Part shown: positions 56,992 through 64,000 of the stretch, one piece after another
Layout of the letters: each line of letters opens with the position of its first letter
Position numbering within the stretch: the stretch's first letter is position 1
Source: Eupeodes corollae
Lineage: Eukaryota; Arthropoda; Insecta; Diptera; Syrphidae
NCBI RefSeq assembly: GCF_945859685.1
Contig: NC_079149.1
Location: 61,274,991-61,338,990 of the forward strand
Length of the DNA: 64,000 bases
Direction of reading: 5' to 3'
Translations under genes and position numbers: made by a program
The notes under the pieces: generated by a model
What the model saw: the letters and a program-made list of their open reading frames with translations, nothing else
What the model was told of the DNA's origin: nothing
Database searches by the model: none

Positions 56992-57656
56992 CCGGATAGC
57001 TTCCCATTATGTCTGTCGATTTGTCTTGCTTAAAAGGTTTGTAGATTTTCATGTTTTTTTAAGGTATCAAATAAAAATATATTAAAAAATTCAAAATATA
57101 TTAAAAAATTCAAAATCTCAGTTTTAAAAAGATATTTAAATTGAAAATCAATTTTTACCTACTTTTGTAAATTATTTTGTAGGTTTTATATTTTCTTAAA
57201 AGCTGTCCAATCGATTTTTCTCAAAATGTAACTCAATTTTGACAACATAATTTTTTGTAAAATAAAATTAGTTTAAAGCCAATATCTCAAAGTTTTGAAA
57301 AGTTATTTGAGTGGAAAATCAATTGTTTCTAACTTTCTTTCATTTTTTTAGGTTTTTATTTTTTGTAAAAAAAACTTTCAATTCGATTTTTCTCAAAATT
57401 TTACCGAATGTTGAAAACAATATTTCTTTTAAGATAAAATAAAATGGAATGGAAGTCGATATGTCTTCTGGTTCTTGAGCTATGGACAGCGAAAAAAACG
57501 GAGCTAACATACGGACGTACATATGTACGTACACACGTACAGACATGTTTCCAAAAATCTTTTATTTTATCTCTAGATACCTTAAAACGTCGAGAATTGT
57601 CAAAATTTTTAATTTGATGAATTACACCCATTACAATAACTTCTTATGGGAAGTTA
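56992..57656 (+). repeat. FB1 copy 7
   Basis: A worn left module (AAAAGAGGCCGGATAGCTTC, CTTGCTTAAAAGGTTTGTAG), a few monomers (GCCAATATCTCAAAGTTTTG at about 57277), the central block (TTCTTGAGCTATGGACAGCG, TACCTTAAAACGTCGAG) and the right end TTACAATAACTTCTTATGGG. It is shorter than copy 5 through loss of inner monomers and the GGTTAACC region. Confidence 0.75.
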
Positions 57657-57879
57657 AAATATTAAACATTTTTGTTCAAAATTCTATACCTCAAAAACGG
57701 GTCAATATTTTTTATCGAAAATTAAACTTTAAACATCTATAAATAAGCTCTACAAAATTGAATACTAAGACTATTTTTTGAACATAAGGCGATAAGAAAT
57801 TAATTAAAAAAAACCGCTCTAAAGATTTTCGAAACAAAATAATAATTTAAGGATTTTGAAGCAAACGTATTTTATTAAA

Positions 57880-58165
57880 AATAAATAAATAAAGTTACAC
57901 AACAGTATGTTGAGAACTTGGGCCCAGTGACTTACAACTCTCAACCATTCCTGTATGTTAGTAGTTGTCAGGCATGGAGGGGACCTACAGTTTTAAGCCG
58001 AATCCGAATGGCTAATTTGAGAAAGCACTTTTTCATGACTAGAATTACTCTTGAAGAAATTTTCAATTCCTCGCAAGGGACAGTACACGTAAAAAAAACT
58101 TTAGATGTCATAGGCAATGACCTCTGCCATGACAGTCTAACGCGCTAACCATTATGCTAAATACT
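57880..58165 (-). mobile_element. SINE copy 2, B box deleted
   Basis: Matches 7551-7855 along most of its length in the same orientation (GTTGAGAACTTGGGCCCAG; GGGACCTACAGTTTTAAGCC; AAAGCACTTTTTCATGAC). The A-box side is kept (GCGCTAACCATTATGC at 58142-58157), but about 14 bp covering the B box are gone from near 58115-58120. It should therefore be unable to drive its own transcription. ACGTAT at 57865 and 58166 is a weak candidate target duplication. Confidence 0.8.
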
Positions 58166-58171
58166 ACGTAT

Positions 58172-58489
58172 GTAAGAGTACCTGTTTTAAATTTACTTTT
58201 ATTCAATAATACTTTTTATTTTTTATATATGAGCTGAGTTTGTCATGTTTTAAGATTTATTAAAAAACTAAGAGATCAAATGAAAACAACTAATATTTCC
58301 TAATACATTTATTATAATATTGATCCTTAATTCTGAAAAGGTTATAACAACTTTACCTTTATAATAAAATTCTGATAATGAATATATCTGAAATACAAGA
58401 TTGGTTAAAGTTGATTTTTCAACAAAAGCTACATTGACGATATTGCGGAAGCTGTACAATGAAAAATTTAGTTAAATCAAAGAGATAAC
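58172..58489. other. No gene recognised
   Basis: AT-rich spacer. Nothing recognised. Confidence 0.45.
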
Positions 58490-59850
58490 AATTCCGTCGA
58501 AAATGAAAATTCAGATAATTCGGGAAATAATGAAGAAGATGTATTTGATCGTTCAATCCTTCAGCGAGAACTTAAAAACAATGATCAAGTTTTAAAAAAT
58601 ACTCCCATAAATCAGTTTGCGTCTTTAGGAGAAGAAGAAGCTGACATTGATGCACAGCTTAGAGTTTTGGAAAAACGCCGTTATCGGTTGAAACAATTGC
58701 AACAAGAACTGACTTCCACTTCGAATGTTTTGACTAACGCAAAATTGGAATATATCCAACATTATATCACTCCATTTGCTGGTGATGAAGCTTATGTTAC
58801 CCATAAATGGCTAGAAAATTTCGAACGAGCTTGTGATTCGGGAAATGGTGACGATGTTTACCGCCTTAAGTCAATCCGACGTTTGATAAAAACGGATTCT
58901 GCTGCTGAATTATTTCTAAATGTGTAATTCTACTGATTATCTTCAATTCCGTAACAATTTTTTGTAAATATTGGTCATGCGTATACTGTTTCGGAAGTGA
59001 TTGACAAATTACGAAAAACTATTTTTCAAAACTCTCGGTTATGGGATATATTCTCAAAATGCAAGAATTGGCAGCACGTGCGAATGTTGATGAATTGCAA
59101 TACATTCCATTTATAATAGAGGGATTTCAAGATACTTTTGTGAGCACTGCTGTGTTGTATCCGGCTTCTAATATACAACATCTCAAACAACTATCAAATC
59201 GCTATAGCCAATTATGTAGTCAACGAGAATCAAATGAAGCATCAATTAAGACTCCGTCTATAACAAACTCAACTAAGACAAAAGCACCAATTTTGAAACC
59301 GAGATTTGACAATACCAAGATGCTGTGTTACAATTGCTCAAATGTTGGGCATTTTGCAAGTTCATATCCTCATCCCAAACGAGAAAAATGTTCATGTTTT
59401 CGTTGTGATTCTAAAAAACAAATTTTAAAGGACTATTCAAAAAAAATTACTAAACGAGTGGCCCTAATAGATGATTTCCAAATATATCGAAAATACAAAT
59501 AGAGATGCTAAAAATCATAATTCCGAAATAAATGATTTAAGTGTTACCTTTTTGACTAATGGTTCTAGATGTAATACTTTCGTTTCTTTATATAATTTTG
59601 GTAGTCCAATTAGTTTAATGAGAAAATCTGCTATTCCAAATGATTTGGTTAACTAATAGACTCAATATTCTGGTTATAAATTATTGGGAAATTTAAATTA
59701 TGTACTTTTGAAAAAATTTAAATTTAAATTTCCTTCCGCAAGTTAACTAACTTAATTAATGTATTTGTTGTTCCTGATTCAGTTATCAGTTATCCACTTT
59801 TGTTGGGTCGGGTCTTTTTAAATATTTTTAATACAAAATTTATGATAATT
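58490..59850 (+). pseudogene. LTR-retrotransposon Gag and protease relic
   Basis: An open stretch from about 58490 gives an acidic N-terminal region and a coiled-coil-like Glu/Arg/Leu segment (EKRRYRLKQLQQEL, 58667 on). It continues into HKWLENFERACDSGNGDD, typical of a Gag capsid, and stops at 58925-58927. After a frameshift it resumes at 59041 (MGYILKMQELAARANVDE) and reaches a zinc-knuckle region near 59330-59430 (CYNCSNVGHF), where the final Cys positions are Tyr. Around 59580-59640 the frame has NFGSPISLMRKS, where the protease active site would sit; the catalytic Asp is Asn. ISYPLLLGRVF follows near 59790. No RT, integrase or LTR was found. It is clearly unrelated in wording to the intact Gypsy element at 23.2 kb. 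Dead. Confidence 0.7.
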
Positions 59851-61744
59851 TATTTAACTTTTAATAAAATCCCCAAAACAAATCAACCAAAAAATATCAA
59901 ATAAAGTATTGCATAGTTCCACTGAAAATGAGAATTAAAATCTTTTAACTACTTCTGATTTATGTCAACTTTTGAACATGAATGATAAAAATCATGTTGC
60001 ATCGACCAATACTTCGTGAGGTATCGATCATTTTGTTTTGGACATTTTTGCAATTGAAGTAAATACAATATTTTCTGAACGTATAGATATAAATGTTTGT
60101 TTGTTGTCAAATAAATAAATATAAACAATTAATCCATTGTCAAAACTTTTCTTAGATCTTTAAAATTAATATAAATCGTTAAATGATATTAAACTAAATT
60201 TTCCTTTTCCTTATTGATAATCAAGTTCTTTAATGGTTTATTATACATTTGTGTTGAAGGATGGATTAATTAAATAAACTATGAAAATAAATCAGGTAAA
60301 TAATAAATAAGTTTTATTATTTATCATAGAAAAATCATATTAGATACAATTACTTACAAACTTAGGTAATAAAATTAAAGCTTATCCAACACCGAATAAT
60401 CAAAATTTTAATAAAATTGTATAAAATCATTTGAATACAAAATAATAATAGGCCTAAGCTAAAAGAATATAATATATATAAAAAATATATGAATATTTAT
60501 ACAAAAATAAGGAAAACATAGAAACAAATAAAATAATTCAATGCTCAAGGACGAATTTGTCATACACAATATTTTCAACAAAAAAACAGAACAGTTCAGC
60601 TGTAGAAATTCAAACATAGAAGAAATTAAATGTAAATTCTAATTATTTTAAAATTAAAAATATGTCTGAAAATTAGTTTCTACAAATAAATTTAAATAAT
60701 AATTTTATAAAACTGAACTTACAACTCATCTTTAGTCGAAATAAAATAATGAGCCTTTTGTTAAAATATAATTAAACAAAAAAAAACTTTAAATTTGTTA
60801 ATAAAATAAAACAAACAAAATAATGTGCAAGATCAATTTTTCAAGATACAATTTTGAATCAATCTTTAGATCCATCTTAAGATTGAAAAACGATTAATTT
60901 TGTATTTAATCTCTGTTATATTATAAAGTGCTTATTTTTTTAATGATAACTTGAAATCGATAGCCATGAAAATTGTGTGTGAACTTTTTCAATGGCAGAG
61001 TGATTCATTACTAATTTACTTATCAATCAACTCCTGCTTTTGTGCTTAAAATTAAATTATAATTAACATATCAAATGAATTTCAAAATTGTTTTGTGTTA
61101 AACAACATTGAATTTAGTTTTAATACGATTATGTATGTACATTGTTTTTTTTTTTTGTTGAATAAGAAAATATATCTAATATTTATAAACGCATCTTCAA
61201 TCAATCTTTTGTTTTTTGGTAATTTTGTTTTGACATAGTTCAAAATACTAATGACACTTTATTTATAAACTTGGTATTGATTACCTTCAAAGTTCAAGTC
61301 TCATGTCAAAAACGTATGATTACTACATATAGATTTTTGTATTGGTTAAAACTAAGCCTAGAGATATGCATATATTGGGCCCTAATCGTCACATCTCGTC
61401 AGATTGTAATTATTGAACAGGAAGCATAGGTTTAAGTTTTTTCCCTGAGCATAAAACCAATCGACCAAATCAATGTCAGATTCGATTTTACTTGTACACA
61501 AATATAACCTGTATGCCAAATTTATTCAAAAATCAGCATATTACAAAATCAGCCGATATTAATTAAAATATAAAAAATCAAGTTGAATGAAAAATAAGCC
61601 ATAATATGGATTTTTAGATCCTGAAAGCTTTTCGTAAAATATATCATATATGATGGGCCGGCGATTGATGACGTTATTGCTACACTTAGATCAATGTAAA
61701 TCCCTTGTGATATCCAGAAGTGTTAAACTTTCCTAAAAGAAAAA
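59851..61744. other. No gene recognised
   Basis: Very AT-rich (long A/T runs, ATAATA repeats). No Pol sequence follows the Gag relic, and no domain or inverted repeat was noticed. Confidence 0.45.
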
Positions 61745-63370
61745 GAAAAGAGAGGCTGGGATGCAACCCACACTGATAACTTCTTATCCGGTCTGTCGAT
61801 TTGCTAAAAAGTTTGTAGGTTTTAGTGTCGGGTTAAAATAGTTGTCAGTTGAATTATTCTTAGCAAAATTAAAATTACCAACAATATTTTTCATACAAAG
61901 GAATAGTTTAGTTTAAAAATCTAGTTTTGTTAAATAGATTTTTAGTCGAAAACAAATTTTTACCAATTTTAGCAGATTTACGTTAAAAACAATTGAGATT
62001 AATTAAACATCACAAGTATTGAGACGTGTTTTTTATTTCTTTCCGAAATAATTTTCATTGGCCTTTCGAACTTCATTCTTAGTAGTGATTGAACCAACGA
62101 ACAAATATAATATATTTGGTAACAAATTAAAAGTGAAACAAAAAGATTTTGAAAATTCCAAGCAAAAATCAAATTGGTAATTAATTGTTTTTAAGTTTTC
62201 ACCCACCAGTGGCAAGAAACTTATAAACAAGCCAATAATTGATTGAAATAGTGTTGTCAGGACTTACATACTGACAAGTGTAAGAACGTGGCTTAACAAC
62301 GTTAGTGAAAAAAAACTGTGCTGTAAAAATAATTTCAGAAATCTCCGAAAAAATTCGAAGCATAATTAAAAAGAATTGGAAGTGATCAACGAGTTGTGAG
62401 TCGAGGCAGAGCTAGGTTCACCGAAACAAAACCACCTCGAACGAAAAAACTTCAAAATATCTTGAAAATAATATTATGTGAAATAAAAAGAGTTTGCCGA
62501 CAGTATTTTTAGTTTTTAAAAGCTTTTTGAGTCCAAAGTAAATTTCTACCAAGTTTTAGTACTGTTTTTTTGTTTTTTTTTGTTTTTATTTTTTGTAACT
62601 AGATTTTCCTCAAAATTTTACTGAGTGTTGAAAACAATATTTTTTAAAAGATAAAAGTAGTTCGAAGCCCATATCTCAAATTTTTGAAAAGATTTTGATT
62701 GATCAATTTTTAATAACTTTTTTTTAAGGTTTTTATTTTTGTTAGAACATTTTTTCTCAAAATTTGTATGCATCTTTCTGCATTATTATATGTATAACAA
62801 AATTTATTTGCAGTCGATATCTCTTCGGGTTCTTGAGCTATGGACAACAAAAAAAAAAAAAGAAAGTACGGACGTACGAACGTTTATAGTTGCATTTTTG
62901 AACTGAAGGGTCCTTGAACTTCGAGAAATGTCAAAGTTTTCAATTAGACAAATTGGACCCATTAAAAATTGCTTAGAAGATTCTATACAATTTTGAGAAA
63001 AATTGAATTGACATGCTTTTTTTACAAAAAATAAAAACCCCAAAAACCAATAGCTTTTCAAAAATTAAAAATATTGGTTTCAAACTCCAACAGTCCGGTA
63101 CTAACGCAAATTTGATAAAAATTGATTTTCGATTCTCCATGTCTCTCAAATTAATTTCATTCGTCCAAATTGTATTTGTTTATATAAGAAATAAAAAAAG
63201 TTTAGAAATGCTGCTAAAATTGGTAAAAATTTGTTTCTATTTAACAAAACTAGATTTTGAAAATAAACTATTTCTTTATATGAAAATATTGTTGGTAATT
63301 TTGAAATTTTTAAGAATAATTCGACCGACAACTTTTTTAACCCAACACAATAACCTACAATGTTTTAATA
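61745..63370 (+). repeat. FB1 copy 8: both arms around the central block
   Basis: Left module at 61745-61990 (GAGAGGCTGGGATGCAACCC). A gap of unrelated sequence at about 61990-62440 follows, including the frame 62033-62230. Monomers at 62450-62760. Central block at 62764-62965 (CGGGTTCTTGAGCTATGGAC; CCTTGAACTTCGAG). Then inverted monomers (about 62985-63145) and the inverted left module (63146-63365, ACAAAACTAGATTTTGAAAA, AACTTTTTTAACCCAACACA). It shows the arm-block-inverted arm design in one unit. Confidence 0.72.
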
Positions 63371-64000
63371 TTTGATTCTTTTCATAAACTTTTCATTTTG
63401 ATGATCAGGAAGAAAAGTACTCCTACATAACCAGCAAAAACAGAGGAATTTAATTGAAATGGTTTGATAGAAATTTCTTATTTTGTGACTTCCCCATTTA
63501 TTTCTTACTTACATGTTATGAATAGATACATTGTATGTTATACATAATACCAAACCTTTACTTTATATTCCATATTTTTTTTATTCCAGATTGTAGATCA
63601 AAGTTTTGTACGAATATTGAGGTTAAGGATTGGTTTATTAAGGTTTCTTTTTGCTAACTAACAAAAAAACCGCAAGAAAGTTAGATTTATATATGTACCT
63701 GTATGTATTTTAACCACCAATGAATCAAAGATTGAATACTTTAAGGTTACTCTCAAACTTTTCAACGCCTTTTTTCATTAAAAATCGATTAAGATTTTGA
63801 CAGATGATGCGAAATCATCCAAAAACCGCTCATCAATTGCATAATCACATTTCACAGGTTTGTTTTAAATTATCTATTATTTGAACATTGAACATTATGT
63901 ATTTGCTATTCTATTGTTGTTTGTTATGAATTTTTGATTTAATGTGAAACAATGACAAATTGACTTTGATGAAGTCCAATATCGTGCCTTGTGTGAAAAT
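63371..64000. other. No gene recognised
   Basis: AT-rich DNA up to the window end. Nothing recognised. Confidence 0.45.

Overview
The window looks like intergenic or intronic DNA from an insect, most probably a dipteran fly. It is AT-rich, has short runs of GT/TA/CATA microsatellite, and is packed with insect-type transposable elements: jockey/CR1-like, RTE-like and LOA/jockey-group LINEs, a Ty3/Gypsy element, mariner and Mutator-like elements, and a tRNA-derived SINE. The two small genes carried by elements have 47 to 69 nt introns, a size typical of flies. I found no host protein-coding gene, tRNA gene, rRNA or CRISPR array that I can support.

Layout. 0.8-4.7 kb: an RTE remnant, then a nested pair in which a 5'-truncated LINE with an open 849-codon frame (LINE-A) sits inside an older LINE-B copy. 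5.9-9.3 kb: a foldback-type repeat (here called FB1), SINE copies, and a possible DNA element with G-rich ends. 10-11.8 kb and 17.7-19 kb: two broken LINE-B copies. 14.2-15.3 and 21-21.9 kb: more FB1. 22.1-22.65 kb: a relic Tc1/mariner-superfamily transposase. 23.2-28.1 kb: a complete Ty3/Gypsy retrotransposon with identical 323-bp LTRs and a 5-bp target duplication. 30.5-31.6 kb: an RTE relic. 31.6-33.5 kb: an FB1 copy split by a 1,103-bp element with perfect 17-bp terminal inverted repeats. That element carries a three-exon gene for a zeste-type Myb/SANT-like DNA-binding protein. 35.4-37.3 kb: a Mutator-like element with two predicted introns and repeated GGGGCC-TTATTTC ends. 42.5-43.7 kb: a full-length dead mariner. 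44-63.4 kb: further FB1 copies (one nest is a 2.35-kb palindrome), a decayed LINE, a second LINE relic, a SINE and a Gag-protease relic.

Relative age. Young: the Gypsy element (identical LTRs, open 1400-codon frame), LINE-A (open frame) and the 7.55-kb SINE (perfect 12-bp target duplication). Old: the LINE-B copies, both RTE fragments, the 48-kb and 56-kb LINEs, the Gag relic and the DUF4817-like relic. The nesting orders some events: LINE-B before LINE-A, and FB1 before the Myb/SANT element.

The most unusual items are the Myb/SANT-carrying element, whose end motif is duplicated inside its right end, and the modular FB1 family, which appears in at least eight places as arms of degenerate ~155-180-bp monomers around a conserved central block.
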